Shown: positions 15,646-26,116, counted from the first letter of the stretch. The stretch: DNA of 64,000 bases from Devosia sp. LC5 (GCF_000735585.1 NZ_JNNO01000009.1:37645-101644); one strand, 5' to 3'. Numbers and translations: made by a program. The notes: generated from the letters alone by a model not told the origin.

Positions 15646-16686
15646 TCAGTCGGTGCGGCGCCCCGTTTTCTGGTTGAATGGATGCAGATCCGCTATGCTG
15701 ACATGGAGGGTGGCCCGGGCGCCTTCGGTGACAGCGGTGCGGGCGGGCACGGCTGCGACAATCAACTGCCCGCTGCCTTCGAGCCGCATATGCAGGTGGC
15801 TTTCCCCGCCGATCGGCTCGTAGAGTTCGACAATAGCGCTTAGGACAACATGTGGGCCCTCAGGCGCTGCCAGCTGGATGGTATCGGGACGAATGCCGAC
15901 AAGGTCGGTGCCCTCGGGCAGCGTGAGCGCACCCTTGTCGCGCAGATAGTCGACATCGATCAGGTTCATCGGCGGCGAACCGATAAAGCCGGCTACGAAC
16001 AGCGTAGCCGGACGCTCATAGAGCGCAATAGGCGCGCCAACCTGCTCGATGCGGCCTGCATTCATCACCACGAGACGATCCGCCAGGGTCATGGCTTCAA
16101 GCTGGTCGTGCGTCACATAGACGCTGGTGGTGGCCAGGTTGCGCTGCAGGCGCTTGATTTCGATCCGCATCTGGCCGCGCAGCTTGGCGTCGAGGTTGGA
16201 GAGCGGTTCGTCGAACAGGAAGGCCTTGGGCTGCCGCACGATGGCGCGGCCCATGGCGACGCGCTGGCGCTGCCCGCCCGAAAGCTGGCGGGGACGGCGA
16301 TCGAGGAACGGCTCGATTTCGAGGATGCGCGCGGCTTCGGTGACGCGGCGGTCGATTTCGTCACGCGGTGTGCCGCGATTCTTGAGCCCGTATTCGAGAT
16401 TGCCGCGCACCGTCATGTGCGGGTAGAGCGCATAATTCTGGAACACCATGGCGATATCGCGTTCGGCCGGCTCCTTGGCGTTGACCACGATGCCATCAAT
16501 GGAGATGGTGCCCTCGCTGATCGCCTCGAGGCCGGCGATCATGCGCAGCAGGGTGGACTTCCCGCAGCCGGACGGTCCCACCAGCACGACCAGTTCACCG
16601 TCCGGTATCGCCAGGTCGAGGTCGTGGATGGCGGTGACGCCGCCCGCATAGACCTTCTTGACGCCTGAAATGTCGATACTTGCCAT
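15646..16686 (-). CDS. ugpC: sn-glycerol-3-phosphate ABC transporter, ATP-binding protein UgpC
   Basis: 346 residues from ATG at 16686, five bases after ugpE ends; the longer frame upstream is out-of-frame ugpE sequence. Walker [10 protein letters not shown], signature LSGGQRQR, Walker [16 protein letters not shown] and the switch histidine in [10 protein letters not shown] are intact. The C-terminal MalK-like OB domain has GIRPDTI and HPFN. It energises import through UgpA/UgpE. MalK-type ATPases are sometimes shared between sugar importers, but the gene order supports a dedicated role here. Confidence 0.93.
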   Translation of the reverse strand: MASIDISGVKKVYAGGVTAIHDLDLAIPDGELVVLVGPSGCGKSTLLRMIAGLEAISEGTISIDGIVVNAKEPAERDIAMVFQNYALYPHMTVRGNLEYGLKNRGTPRDEIDRRVTEAARILEIEPFLDRRPRQLSGGQRQRVAMGRAIVRQPKAFLFDEPLSNLDAKLRGQMRIEIKRLQRNLATTSVYVTHDQLEAMTLADRLVVMNAGRIEQVGAPIALYERPATLFVAGFIGSPPMNLIDVDYLRDKGALTLPEGTDLVGIRPDTIQLAAPEGPHVVLSAIVELYEPIGGESHLHMRLEGSGQLIVAAVPARTAVTEGARATLHVSIADLHPFNQKTGRRTD

Positions 16687-16691
16687 TGTGC

Positions 16692-17540
16692 TTACTTCTC
16701 GGTTTCGACCAGGCCCTTGACGAACAGGCGCTGCATCAGGATGACGACGAGGACGGGGGGCAGCATGGCCAGGATCACCGCGGCCATGACGAAGTTCCAT
16801 TGCGGCTCGGCGTCGGCAGTCGCCGCCAGCCGTTTGATGCCCATGACCACGGTGTAGTAGCGGCTGTCGGTGGTGACGAGCAGCGGCCACAGGTACTGCA
16901 CCCAGCCATAGATGAAGAGGATGACGAAGAGCGCCGCGATATTGGTCCGGCTGAGCGGCAGCAGGATATCGCGGAAGAACTTCATCGGGCCCGCACCGTC
17001 GACGCGCGCCGCCTCCATCAGTTCGTCCGGCACGGTGAGGAAGAACTGGCGGAACAGGAACGTGGCCGTCGCCGAGGCGATCAGCGGAATGATCAGCCCC
17101 GGATAGGAATTGAGCATGCCGAGGTCCGCCACCACCTTGAAGGTGGGAACGATGCGAACCTCGACCGGCAGCATCAGCGTGATGAAGATGATCCAGAACG
17201 CCAGCATCCGGAACGGGAACTTGAAGAAAACGATGGCATAGGCGGAGAGGATCGAGATGATGATCTTGCCCACCGCGATGGCGATGGCCATCACCAGCGA
17301 GTTCAGCAGCATGATCGAGAGCGGCGGCGCGCCGGCAGTCGAGATGCCCTCGTTCAGCATGAAGCTGTAGTTCTCGATCATGTGCGGGCCTGGCAGCAGG
17401 GGCACCAGCCCGCGCATGAAGTCGCCGCTGCCATGGGTGGAGGCGACGAAGGCCAGATAGACCGGGAACACGACGATGATGACCCCGATGATCAGCACCA
17501 GATGCGTTAGGAAGGCCAGGAATGGTCTGTTTTCAATCAT
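16692..17540 (-). CDS. ugpE: sn-glycerol-3-phosphate ABC transporter, permease UgpE
   Basis: 282 residues, matching the family length. Six predicted membrane helices begin with [20 protein letters not shown]. The EAA loop that docks the ATPase is [20 protein letters not shown] near residues 185-205. It pairs with UgpA to form the inner-membrane channel. Spacing to ugpA is 12 bp and to ugpC 5 bp, so the genes are co-transcribed and probably translationally coupled. Confidence 0.93.
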   Translation of the reverse strand: MIENRPFLAFLTHLVLIIGVIIVVFPVYLAFVASTHGSGDFMRGLVPLLPGPHMIENYSFMLNEGISTAGAPPLSIMLLNSLVMAIAIAVGKIIISILSAYAIVFFKFPFRMLAFWIIFITLMLPVEVRIVPTFKVVADLGMLNSYPGLIIPLIASATATFLFRQFFLTVPDELMEAARVDGAGPMKFFRDILLPLSRTNIAALFVILFIYGWVQYLWPLLVTTDSRYYTVVMGIKRLAATADAEPQWNFVMAAVILAMLPPVLVVILMQRLFVKGLVETEK

Positions 17541-17552
17541 TGCGCCGCTCCC

Positions 17553-18437
17553 CTAATACTGCACACGCCGCTCGACATAGCGGAACTGGATGGCGGTGAG
17601 GGCGATGACGACGATCATCAGCACCACGGACTGGGCGGAGGACGAACCGATATTCTGCCCGAGGAAGCCGTCGGTATAGACCTTGTAGACCAGCGTATTG
17701 GTCGCCTGCGCCGGCCCGCCCTGGGTGGTGGCATCGATAATGCCGAACGTGTCGAACATGGCGTAGTTCATGTTGACGATCAGCAGGAAGAACGTGGTCG
17801 GCGACAGCAGCGGGAAGACGATGGTCCAGAAGCGCTTGAACGGTCCCGCGCCATCGATAGCCGCCGCTTCGATCAGCGATTGCGGCACCGATTGCAGGCC
17901 GGCCACGAAGAACAGGAAATTGTACGAAATCTGCTTCCAGCTGGCGGCGATGATGACGAGGATCATCGCGTCGTTGCCATCCATGCGGTGGTTCCAGTCG
18001 ACGCCTGCCGCGCGCAGCAGATAGGAGGCGATGCCGATCGTGGGGTTGAACATGAACCACCACAAAATACCCACCACCACCGGCGCCACCGCATAGGGCC
18101 ACACCAGCAGCGTGGTGTAGAGCCGGTTGGTGCGCAGCACCCGGTTTACCGCGACCGCCAGGATCAGCGACAGCGACATCGATAGCGCGGTGACGCTGAA
18201 GGCAAAGATCGCGGTCTTGCCGACCGACGCGAAATAGTTCGGGTCGACGAACAGCCGGCGGTAATTCTCGAACCACACGAACGTCGTCTGAAAGCCCCAC
18301 GAGTCTGCCAGTTCGAACGATGACTTCACCGCCTGCAAGGCAGGCCAGATGAAGAAGATCAGCGTGACGGCAAGTTGCGGCACGAGCAGCATGTAGGGGA
18401 GAATCTTGTTGGGGAAGATGGTTCGCTTGGCCTGCAT
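17553..18437 (-). CDS. ugpA: sn-glycerol-3-phosphate ABC transporter, permease UgpA
   Basis: 294 residues from ATG at 18437, close to the 295 of E. coli UgpA. The N-terminus [20 protein letters not shown] and six membrane helices are typical. The EAA loop is [20 protein letters not shown]. An extended upstream reading (to 18488) would run through the palindrome between ugpB and ugpA and is unlikely. It partners UgpE. Confidence 0.93.
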   Translation of the reverse strand: MQAKRTIFPNKILPYMLLVPQLAVTLIFFIWPALQAVKSSFELADSWGFQTTFVWFENYRRLFVDPNYFASVGKTAIFAFSVTALSMSLSLILAVAVNRVLRTNRLYTTLLVWPYAVAPVVVGILWWFMFNPTIGIASYLLRAAGVDWNHRMDGNDAMILVIIAASWKQISYNFLFFVAGLQSVPQSLIEAAAIDGAGPFKRFWTIVFPLLSPTTFFLLIVNMNYAMFDTFGIIDATTQGGPAQATNTLVYKVYTDGFLGQNIGSSSAQSVVLMIVVIALTAIQFRYVERRVQY

Positions 18438-18481
18438 GCTCCGCCTCCGTCTGCGCCGCGTCGTTGCGCGGCTATGCTGAT

Positions 18482-18508
18482 GCCCCACCCTCGCTGCGAG
18501 GGTGGGGC
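18482..18508 (-). terminator. Intercistronic hairpin between ugpB and ugpA
   Basis: GCCCCACCCTCGC (18482-18494) and its perfect 13-bp complement (18496-18508) flank a single central base. It lies in the 90-bp gap between ugpB and ugpA. Such hairpins usually protect the upstream mRNA or attenuate read-through, raising binding-protein levels over permease. Confidence 0.75.
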
Positions 18509-18527
18509 GGGTTTGGCGTCCAGAGGC

Positions 18528-19859
18528 TTACTGGGCGTTGGCGGCTTCGAAGTCGCGCAAGATCACGTTGCCGCGTTCGACGGCGGCGTCGAGCGCTTCT
18601 TGGGCGGTCTTGGTGCCGGCCAGCATGGCTTCGAACTCTTCATCCACCACATTGCGGGCCTGGGTCAGGTTGCCGAAGCGTACGCCCTTGGAATTGGCGG
18701 TAGGCGTGCCACGGGTGATCTGCTCGATGGCAATGTCCGAACCGGGGTTCTCGGCGTAGTAGCCCTGTTCCTGGCCCAACTCGTAGGCGGCATTGGTGAT
18801 CGGCAGGTAGCCGGTGAACTGATGCCAGGCAGCCTGGATTTCGGGCTGGCTGAGATAGGTGTAGAACTGGGCGACGCCCTTGTAGACTTCCGGGTCCTTG
18901 CCGTTGAGCGTCCACAGCGTGGCGCCACCGATGATCGAGTTCTTCGGTTCGGCGATCTCGTCGTCGTAATAGGGCAGGGGCGCGAAGCCGACTTCGAATT
19001 CCTTGGCATTGGCGATAACGCCGGCGCGGCCTGCCGAAGAATTCATGAAGATGGCGCATTCCTGGGCATAGAACTTGGGGGCAGAGTCTGCGCCGCCACC
19101 AGGGCCACCATACTGGAACAGGCCTTCATCGGACCACTTCTTGAGGTTGTCCCAGTGCCTGACCTGCACGGGGCCGTTGAACGTGAATTCGGTGCCGAGG
19201 CCGCCGAAGCCGTTTTCAAGCGTGCCGAAAGGCTGGTCATGGATGGCCGAGAGGTTTTCGGTCTGGATCCAGGTGATCCAGGCACTGCTGAGCCCGCACT
19301 GGGCAGCGCCCGATTCGACAATCTGCCGGCTCATGGTCTCGAGTTCGGCCCAGGTCTTGGGCGGCGTCTCGCGATCGAGACCGGCTTTTTCGAACACGTC
19401 CTTGTTGTAGTACATGATCGGGGTCGATGAATTGAACGGCATCGACAGGATGTTGCCGTCGGTATCGGAATAATAGCCCGTTACCGGCGCGAGGAAGCCC
19501 GACGGATCCCACGGCTCGCCATGGTCGGCCATCAGCTGGTACACCGGATAGACGGCGCCCTTGGCGGCCATCATTGTGCCGGTGCCGACTTCGAAAACCT
19601 GGACAATGGCTGGTTGCTCGTTGGCGCGGAAGGCGGCGATAGCGGTCGTCAGCGTCTCGGCATAGGTGCCTTTGTAGCTCGGAACGATCTTGAATTCGGA
19701 CTGGCTCTCGTTGAAGCCGGCCGCGATTTCTTCGAGCTTCTCGCCCAACTGGGCGTCCATGGCATGCCACCAGGCGATCTCGGTCTGAGCCGCAGCCTGG
19801 GGCGCATGGGAAAGGGCCGCGATCACGCTCGTCGACAACAGCAGCGCTAGTTTCTTCAT
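18528..19859 (-). CDS. ugpB: sn-glycerol-3-phosphate-binding periplasmic protein UgpB
   Basis: 443 residues from ATG at 19859, preceded by AGGAGGG about ten bases upstream. A Sec signal peptide (MKKLALLLSTSVIAALSHA) ends near AAAQ. The mature N-terminus, with WWHAMDAQLGEKL, FKIVPSYKGTYAE and VQVFEVGTGTMMAAKGA, closely parallels E. coli UgpB, including residues around the ligand pocket. It captures glycerol-3-phosphate (and perhaps glycerophosphodiesters) in the periplasm. First gene of the ugpBAEC-deoR operon. No ugpQ phosphodiesterase gene is present in the cluster. Confidence 0.93.
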   Translation of the reverse strand: MKKLALLLSTSVIAALSHAPQAAAQTEIAWWHAMDAQLGEKLEEIAAGFNESQSEFKIVPSYKGTYAETLTTAIAAFRANEQPAIVQVFEVGTGTMMAAKGAVYPVYQLMADHGEPWDPSGFLAPVTGYYSDTDGNILSMPFNSSTPIMYYNKDVFEKAGLDRETPPKTWAELETMSRQIVESGAAQCGLSSAWITWIQTENLSAIHDQPFGTLENGFGGLGTEFTFNGPVQVRHWDNLKKWSDEGLFQYGGPGGGADSAPKFYAQECAIFMNSSAGRAGVIANAKEFEVGFAPLPYYDDEIAEPKNSIIGGATLWTLNGKDPEVYKGVAQFYTYLSQPEIQAAWHQFTGYLPITNAAYELGQEQGYYAENPGSDIAIEQITRGTPTANSKGVRFGNLTQARNVVDEEFEAMLAGTKTAQEALDAAVERGNVILRDFEAANAQ

Positions 19860-20438
19860 GGGGTGGTCCCTCCTGTTATGAGCAAAAAAGCTCCGTCCTC
19901 GCATTGCCAGTCGTAGCAATGCAATTTTCATTTGGCAAAGGAGATGTTCAAATGAACACGTAATGGCGCAGTTCATTCGCCGCGCCCACGAGTGGGTCAT
20001 CCAAGCCATTGATAACGTTGACCCGGCCCTACAAGACCGAGTCCGATTTTATCCTCAAGACTAAGTCGATACGCGCCAGACTTCCGGCGAGACTGAGTCG
20101 AATTTCATAAGTCATTGATTTTTCTTGTGACTGTCTGATGACAAAAAACGGGTTTTGTTCGTCATCGGCCGCTCCAGTGCATGTTCTGCCCGAGGGGCCT
20201 AAAGAGGCTGGATTGCCTCTCGTCACGCGATCGTATCGTTCGGCGGGCAGGACTCAGTCTTGACCGGAAATCAGCTCGCTCTTGAGCGCGCGGAATAAGT
20301 TGCCCCCGCGCCACAAAAGCTGCTCACAACTTTGCGAGCAATTGCTCCCGTTAAGGTTTGCAAGTTATTGCTCGTAATACCCCGCAGCCTGCCGAATCGG
20401 GTCCAGGCGCGGCCCGCGTCGCCGTGCATGGAGCTCGC
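19860..20438. other. 579-bp divergent intergenic region upstream of ugpB and the L,D-transpeptidase gene
   Basis: No gene is convincing here. It holds a dyad GTTCA-AA-TGAAC (19946-19957) flanked by related half-sites TTTCATTTG (19927-19935) and GTTCATTCG (19971-19979). An imperfect inverted repeat GATGAC...GTCATC spans 20137-20166. A palindrome GAGCAATTGCTC lies at 20336-20347. The first group is near ugpB; the last is about 90 bp before the transpeptidase start. Confidence 0.5.
19927..19979. promoter_or_regulatory. Candidate operator cluster before ugpB
   Basis: Three related sites: TTTCATTTG (19927), the dyad GTTCAAATGAAC (19946-19957) and GTTCATTCG (19971). They sit 70-120 bp upstream of ugpB. 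Multiple phased half-sites suit a DeoR/GlpR-type repressor, and a DeoR gene ends this operon. No PhoB box was recognised. Confidence 0.4.
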
Positions 20439-22130
20439 ATGAACAGGATTTTGGTTGGTTTGCTCGCCGCTCTTGCCGGTGCGGGTGTTACTTTGCCTGC
20501 GATCGCCCAGGACATGGCCAGCCTGGCGGCTACGCCAGTGGTGATCGCGCCGGCTCAATCGGACCTGGCCAGAACCATAAAATCCGGACTCGCCACCACT
20601 TATTATGGCGCGCCCAAGAATTCGCTGGCCTATCGCGAGGCGCAAAGGCTCTACTTTTTCTATGGCGCACGCCATTTCGAGCCCATCTGGCTGGCCGAGA
20701 AAGCCGACGGCGCCGTTGGCTATTCGGCTGCCGCACAGAAGATCATGAAGCTCTTTGGCGCGGCGGCTAGTGAAGGCTTGCGCCCCTCCGACTATCTGAC
20801 GCCCGCGCTCGACGTCACCGCGGTCGGGAGTGACCCGGCCAAGCTGGCGGCGCTCGAAACCGCCTTTTCGGCGGCCACCATGCGCTATGCCACGCACATC
20901 TATACCGGCCGCATCGAGCCGCTGTCGATCGATGCCAATCTCGATATCCAGCCCAAGCAGCTCGACCAATCGGCGCTGATGCTGGAATTGGCGACGAGCG
21001 ATGATCCCGCAGCAGTTCTCGCCAAGCTCGAGCCCACCCACCCTGAATTTCTTGCCCTCAAGGCACGGCTGGCGACATTCGACGCGAGCCGGGCCGAGCG
21101 GCCGATCACTATCGAAGCGGGCGCAACGCTCAAGCCCGGCATGAGCGATCCGCGCGTGCCGGCACTGCGCCAGCGCCTGGGACTGCCGGCGGTCGATGGC
21201 CTGGTCTATGACGAGGCGCTGATTGCCGCGATCAAGACTTTCCAGGCAGGCGCCGGCCTCGAAGACGATGGCGTGATGGGTCCGGCTACGCTCACCGCGC
21301 TCAATGGCGGCGTGCCCGTGACGCGTGAGGACATTCTGGCCAATATGGAACGCTGGCGGTGGATGCCCCGGGATCTGGGTCAGTTCAACGTTTTCGTCAA
21401 CATTCCCGAATATCGCCTCGCCATCAATCGCGATGGTCAGGAGACCTATACCACCCGCGTGGTGGTGGGCAGCACCAAGAACCAGACCCCGGTTTTCTCG
21501 GACAATATCCGCCACATCGTGGTCAATCCCTATTGGAACGTGCCCTCCTCGATCATCCGCAACGAGATCGCTCCCAAGACGCGCGGCAATCCAGGCTATA
21601 TCGCCAGCCAGAACATGGAATTGATCTATCAGGGCAATGTGGTCAGCGCCTATCAGGTCAATTGGGCCGCTGTGGGCGACACTTTCCCCTTCCGCGTGCG
21701 GCAGAAGCCGGGCCCGGGCAATTCGCTGGGCCAGATCAAGTTCCTGTTTCCCAACAAGCACGATGTCTATCTGCACGACACCCCCTCCAAGAGCCTGTTC
21801 AGCCGCGCCTTCCGCGCCGCCAGCCATGGCTGTGTGCGCGTGCAGAACCCGATGGAATTTGCCGCCGCATTGACCGCCAACGAGCCCAATATCGATCGCG
21901 CCTCGCTGGAGGCCATGTTCGGCCCATCCGAGCGTTGGGTAAATCCGGAACAGCAGGTGCCGGTGCACCTGGCCTATTTCACCCTGCGCGTCGGCGCCGA
22001 TGGCGAACTGCGCTCCTATGCCGACGTCTATGGGCACAATGCCAAGCTGATCAAGGCGTTGGGCCTTGGAGACGCGGCCGCCACGGTGATTGCCGATGCG
22101 GCGCCGGCCGACACTACACTCTCCCCCTGA
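20439..22130 (+). CDS. L,D-transpeptidase (YcbB/LdtD type) with peptidoglycan-binding domain
   Basis: 563 residues from ATG at 20439 (GGAG just upstream). A signal peptide MNRILVGLLAALAGAGVTL ends near AIAQ. An N-terminal scaffold region is followed by a peptidoglycan-binding domain (LRQRLGLPAVDGLVYDEAL through DDGVMGPATLTALN). The YkuD catalytic domain has HDTPSKSLF and SHGCVRVQNP, with the catalytic cysteine in SHGCVR. The enzyme forms 3-3 cross-links in peptidoglycan, or attaches proteins to it, in the periplasm. The length and order match the large LdtD-like class. The next gene is another cell-wall enzyme candidate on the same strand. Confidence 0.93.
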   Translation: MNRILVGLLAALAGAGVTLPAIAQDMASLAATPVVIAPAQSDLARTIKSGLATTYYGAPKNSLAYREAQRLYFFYGARHFEPIWLAEKADGAVGYSAAAQKIMKLFGAAASEGLRPSDYLTPALDVTAVGSDPAKLAALETAFSAATMRYATHIYTGRIEPLSIDANLDIQPKQLDQSALMLELATSDDPAAVLAKLEPTHPEFLALKARLATFDASRAERPITIEAGATLKPGMSDPRVPALRQRLGLPAVDGLVYDEALIAAIKTFQAGAGLEDDGVMGPATLTALNGGVPVTREDILANMERWRWMPRDLGQFNVFVNIPEYRLAINRDGQETYTTRVVVGSTKNQTPVFSDNIRHIVVNPYWNVPSSIIRNEIAPKTRGNPGYIASQNMELIYQGNVVSAYQVNWAAVGDTFPFRVRQKPGPGNSLGQIKFLFPNKHDVYLHDTPSKSLFSRAFRAASHGCVRVQNPMEFAAALTANEPNIDRASLEAMFGPSERWVNPEQQVPVHLAYFTLRVGADGELRSYADVYGHNAKLIKALGLGDAAATVIADAAPADTTLSP

Positions 22131-22270
22131 GTGGTGCGGCGGGGTGGCTACAGCCGCCCTCTTAACTCCTGCTTTACAAATTCGCCTTGGTTCAGCCGGT
22201 TTTTCCCCGTAATAACACTGCCGTGAAGGGGTCCGGTTGCGGGGCCGTTTGACATCTCGTTAGCGTTAAT

Positions 22271-22286
22271 AAAATCGAGCGATTTT
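22271..22286. promoter_or_regulatory. 16-bp palindrome upstream of DUF882 gene
   Basis: AAAATCG-AG-CGATTTT lies about 50 bp before the DUF882 start. It is short and perfect, a possible operator. No regulator can be assigned. Confidence 0.3.
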
Positions 22287-22334
22287 GGCGCTAATGTCGG
22301 ACGACAACTGGCAATCAACCGGGCAGAGTTTGGC

Positions 22335-24035
22335 GTGACGGGGACTTACCTTTTGATACGGCACCATATCGCGCGCGCCTTCGTGGCCGCCCTTATGAGC
22401 ATCACCGTGATCCTGCCGCAGGCTGTCGTTCCGGCGCATGCGGCCACTGAACGCGCGATCTATTTGTACTATACCCATACCAAGGAGACGGCTCGCATCG
22501 TCTTCAAGCGCAATGGGCAATATGTGCAGTCTGGCCTCAACGAGCTGAATTATTTCCTGCGCGACTGGCGCCGCAACGAGCCCGCGCGCATGGATCCGCG
22601 CCTGTTCGATCTGGTCTGGGAAGTCTATCAGGAAGTGGGCGCCACCCAGCCGATCAATGTGGTCTCGGCCTATCGCTCCCCCAAGACCAATGAAATGCTG
22701 CGGGCCACCTCGTCCGGTGTTGCCGAGAATTCCCAGCATACCAAAGGCCATGCCATGGATTTCTTTATTCCGGGCATTCCGCTCTCCAAACTGCGGGCCG
22801 TGGCAATGCGCAAGCAGGTCGGCGGCGTTGGCTTCTACCCCACCTCCGGCAGCCCGTTTGTGCACCTTGATACGGGCTCGGTCCGCGCCTGGCCGCGCAT
22901 GACCCGCGCCCAGCTCAAGGACATCTTCCCCGACGGGCGCACCATGCATGTGCCCACCGATGGCAAGCCGCTGTCGCAGGAAGGCTATCAGATAGCCCTG
23001 GCCGAGTGGAACCGATGCCATGCCTATCCGTGCAATGGCAGCAGCAATTCGGGCACGCGCGTCGCCAGCAATAGCGGCAGCGGCCGTACGCTGATGGACA
23101 TGATCTTTGGCGGCAATGACAGCAAGCCAACCCCCGTCCAGGCCTCGGCGCCCTTGCAGGTGGCCGCTATTGCGCCCCAGCAGGCCGCGACCCCCAGCGC
23201 CGCGCCCATGCCCATGATGCGCCCGGCCGATCTGGGCGGTGCACCAGCCGCCGTGGCCGTCGCCGATATCGCGCCGCAACAGGCAGCCCCTGGTGCCATT
23301 CCCATTCCGTTCTCGACCCGGGGCAGCGCGCCGCTCGACGCCGCCGAGTTGCTGCCCGATACCACGGCGCCCTTGCCGGTCATGAAGTCGGAAACCCTGC
23401 GGGTCGCGACTGCCGCCGCCCTGCCATCTGGCGATGCTGTCACCGCGCTCGCCGCATTTACCGCGCCCGTGCCCCAACCGCGCCTCATCATGTCCGAGCC
23501 ACCGGAATCGGTCACCGCCTATATGCCGCCCATGCCACAAACGCCCGATTCACAACGGGCGCTCGAAATGATCATCGAACGTGACACGACCGTCACCGCG
23601 GCAGTACCGCCCCAGCCGGCCGATCGCCTGCCCATCCTGCCGCCGCTGACCGCCGCAACCGGCGTGCGCACCGCTTCGCTCGGGGATGATCCTGCCACTG
23701 CTGCGCTCGCCGGCTTCTTCTCGGGCACCTTTGGCGCTGCCCAGCAGAGCAATAGCGCTCCCGTCGCCGCCGCTCTGGCAGACCATCTGGCCAATCGCAC
23801 CCCTGTTGGCGGCATGCGCAAGCCCGATCTGGTCGCCCCCGACCTCGAACATGTCGCCGAAATCTTCACCGCGCCCTCCACCATGAGTTCGGACCATTTT
23901 GCGGTGATCTTCGATCACGATGAAGCCGATTTCAGCCCTGCCACCGAGATGGGCGAATATATCACCACGCTGCGCGCTGGCGACTTCCCAGCCGTCCCCA
24001 GCCACACCAGCTTTGTGGTCACCGCCACCAATTAA
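22335..24035 (+). CDS. DUF882 / peptidase M15-like periplasmic protein with long Ala-Pro tail
   Basis: 566 residues from GTG 22335, which gives a signal peptide of about 37 residues ending AHAA. Residues about 40-220 form the DUF882/M15 (YcbK-like) domain. The metal-binding pattern is seen in SQHTKGHAMDFFI and in FVHLDTGSVRAWPR. These proteins are DD-peptidase relatives acting on peptidoglycan. The C-terminal 340 residues are low-complexity, rich in Ala, Pro and Met, with no recognised domain, and about triple the usual length. It follows the L,D-transpeptidase at 204 bp, so a separate promoter is possible. Confidence 0.85.
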   Translation: MTGTYLLIRHHIARAFVAALMSITVILPQAVVPAHAATERAIYLYYTHTKETARIVFKRNGQYVQSGLNELNYFLRDWRRNEPARMDPRLFDLVWEVYQEVGATQPINVVSAYRSPKTNEMLRATSSGVAENSQHTKGHAMDFFIPGIPLSKLRAVAMRKQVGGVGFYPTSGSPFVHLDTGSVRAWPRMTRAQLKDIFPDGRTMHVPTDGKPLSQEGYQIALAEWNRCHAYPCNGSSNSGTRVASNSGSGRTLMDMIFGGNDSKPTPVQASAPLQVAAIAPQQAATPSAAPMPMMRPADLGGAPAAVAVADIAPQQAAPGAIPIPFSTRGSAPLDAAELLPDTTAPLPVMKSETLRVATAAALPSGDAVTALAAFTAPVPQPRLIMSEPPESVTAYMPPMPQTPDSQRALEMIIERDTTVTAAVPPQPADRLPILPPLTAATGVRTASLGDDPATAALAGFFSGTFGAAQQSNSAPVAAALADHLANRTPVGGMRKPDLVAPDLEHVAEIFTAPSTMSSDHFAVIFDHDEADFSPATEMGEYITTLRAGDFPAVPSHTSFVVTATN

Positions 24036-24079
24036 AAAGCTCCGGCCAAAGCCTCATTTCGGGCACGATAAGACCCTAT

Positions 24080-24112
24080 CGCTCGCCGCGCTCCCATAAA
24101 GCGTGGCGAGCG
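24080..24112 (+). terminator. GC-rich hairpin after DUF882 gene
   Basis: CGCTCGCC (24080-24087) pairs with GGCGAGCG (24105-24112), and inner CGCT pairs with AGCG. There is no T run, so it may instead be a processing or protective structure. Confidence 0.5.
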
Positions 24113-24184
24113 GGCCATGTTGCAAAGCCTCTGCGGCGGGCCTAAAGAGTTCATATATTGCCGTTTCTGGCGAAGGATTGCCGC

Positions 24185-26116
24185 TTGGCCGACCGCCCCT
24201 CGACACCATTGCTCGACACTGTCCACACCCCCGCCGATCTGCGCGCCTTGCCGCGGACCGAATTGCGCCAGGTGGCCGACGAATTGCGCGCCGAAGTGAT
24301 CGACGCCGTCTCGGTCACCGGTGGCCATCTGGGCTCGGCGCTGGGCGTGATCGAACTGACCGTGGCGTTGCATGCCGTGTTCGATACCCCGCACGATCGC
24401 ATCATCTGGGATGTCGGGCATCAGGCCTATCCGCATAAAATCCTGACCGGCCGGCGCGAGCGCATCCGCACGCTCCGCCAGAAGAATGGCCTCTCCGGTT
24501 TCACCCGCCGCGCCGAAAGCGAATATGACCCGTTCGGGGCCGGCCATTCCTCGACCTCGATCTCGGCGGGCCTGGGCATGGCCGTCGCCAGCGATCTGCA
24601 GGGCGTTCCGCGCAATGTCGTGGCGGTTATCGGCGATGGCGCCATGTCGGCTGGCATGGCCTATGAGGCAATGAACAATGCCGGCGCCATGGACGCGCGG
24701 CTGATCGTCGTCCTCAACGACAATGACATGTCGATCGCTCCGCCTACCGGGGCGCTCAGCGCCTATCTGGCGCGACTGGTCTCGGGCCCGGTCTATCGCG
24801 GCACCCGCGAAGCCGCCAAGAACCTTGTCAGCAAGCTGCCGCCATTCCTGCACGAACCGGCCCGCCGCACCGAGGAATTCGCGCGTTCCTTCTTCACCGG
24901 CGGCACGCTGTTCGAGGAATTGGGCTTCTATTATGTCGGCCCCATTGACGGGCACAATCTGGATCACCTGCTGCCCATCCTCGACAATGTGCGCGAGGCG
25001 GCCGAAGGCCCCATCCTGATCCACATCGTCACCAAAAAGGGCAAGGGCTATGCCCCGGCCGAAGATGCCGACGACAAATATCATGGCGTCTCCAAGTTCA
25101 ACGTGGTCACCGGCGCCCAGGCCAAGGCAGTCTCTAACGCGCCCTCCTACACCAATGTCTTTGCCGAAAGCCTGATCCTGGAAGCTAACGATGATCCGCG
25201 CATCGTGGCCATCAATGCCGCCATGCCCTCGGGCACCGGGCTCGATAAATTCGGCGAGGTCCACCCCACCCGCGTGTTTGACGTCGGCATTGCCGAGCAG
25301 CACGCCGTTACCTTCGCGGCGGGGCTGGCCAGCGAAGGCATGAAGCCCTTCTGCGCCATCTACTCCACCTTCCTGCAACGTGCCTATGACCAGGTCGTGC
25401 ATGATGTGGCCATACAGCACCTGCCGGTGCGTTTCGCCATCGACCGCGCCGGTTTTGTCGGCGCCGATGGCCCCACCCATGCCGGCAATTACGACAGCGC
25501 CTATCTCGGGGCCATTCCGGGCCTGGTGCATATGGCCGCTGCCGACGAAGCCGAATTACGCCACATGGTGGCTACGGCCGCCGCTTATGAGAATGGGCCC
25601 ATCGCCTTCCGCTACCCGCGCGGCGAAGGGCTGGGGGTGGACCTGCCCGCACGCGGCCAGGTCCTGCCCATCGGCAAGGGCCGTATCGTGCGGCAAGGCG
25701 CCACCATCGCTATTCTGAGCTACGGCACGCGGCTGGGTGAAGTCCTGGCCGCCGCCGACAAGCTGGCAGCCCTAGGGCTCAACCCCACTATTGCCGATGC
25801 GCGCTTCCTCAAGCCCCTCGACGAGGAATTGATCGCCCGCCTTGCCGGCACCCACGATGTGCTGCTCACCACCGAAGAAGGCGCCATTGGCGGCTTCGGC
25901 AGCCACGTTGCAACCTTCCTGGCCAGCAACGGCCTGCTGGATGGCAAGCTGCGCTTCCGCCCGTTGATGATCCCCGACCGGTTTGATGAACATTCGACGC
26001 AGGCTGACATGTATGCGGCCGCAGGGCTCGACCGTGGCGGTATCGTCGCTACTGCGCTCACGACCCTGGGCTATGACAAAGCCGCCATGGCGGCAGCTTT
26101 GGGCCAGATCAGCTAG
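24185..26116 (+). CDS. dxs: 1-deoxy-D-xylulose-5-phosphate synthase
   Basis: 643 residues from TTG at 24185, with AAGGA about nine bases upstream; the first conserved block is [17 protein letters not shown]. Thiamine-diphosphate motifs include [18 protein letters not shown], and the transketolase pyrimidine-binding domain has [16 protein letters not shown]. The protein condenses pyruvate and glyceraldehyde-3-phosphate, the first step of the MEP isoprenoid pathway. The length is normal for Dxs. No ATG suits the conserved start, so an alternative start codon is likely. Confidence 0.96.
   Translation: MADRPSTPLLDTVHTPADLRALPRTELRQVADELRAEVIDAVSVTGGHLGSALGVIELTVALHAVFDTPHDRIIWDVGHQAYPHKILTGRRERIRTLRQKNGLSGFTRRAESEYDPFGAGHSSTSISAGLGMAVASDLQGVPRNVVAVIGDGAMSAGMAYEAMNNAGAMDARLIVVLNDNDMSIAPPTGALSAYLARLVSGPVYRGTREAAKNLVSKLPPFLHEPARRTEEFARSFFTGGTLFEELGFYYVGPIDGHNLDHLLPILDNVREAAEGPILIHIVTKKGKGYAPAEDADDKYHGVSKFNVVTGAQAKAVSNAPSYTNVFAESLILEANDDPRIVAINAAMPSGTGLDKFGEVHPTRVFDVGIAEQHAVTFAAGLASEGMKPFCAIYSTFLQRAYDQVVHDVAIQHLPVRFAIDRAGFVGADGPTHAGNYDSAYLGAIPGLVHMAAADEAELRHMVATAAAYENGPIAFRYPRGEGLGVDLPARGQVLPIGKGRIVRQGATIAILSYGTRLGEVLAAADKLAALGLNPTIADARFLKPLDEELIARLAGTHDVLLTTEEGAIGGFGSHVATFLASNGLLDGKLRFRPLMIPDRFDEHSTQADMYAAAGLDRGGIVATALTTLGYDKAAMAAALGQIS

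Noticed and set aside
16687..16890. N-terminal extension of UgpC
   Set aside because: The extra residues are the ugpE coding region read out of frame; ATG 16686 fits the family start.
20029..20226. 65-codon minus-strand frame in the ugpB-transpeptidase spacer
   Set aside because: No ribosome binding site, no family resemblance, and it overlaps inverted repeats.
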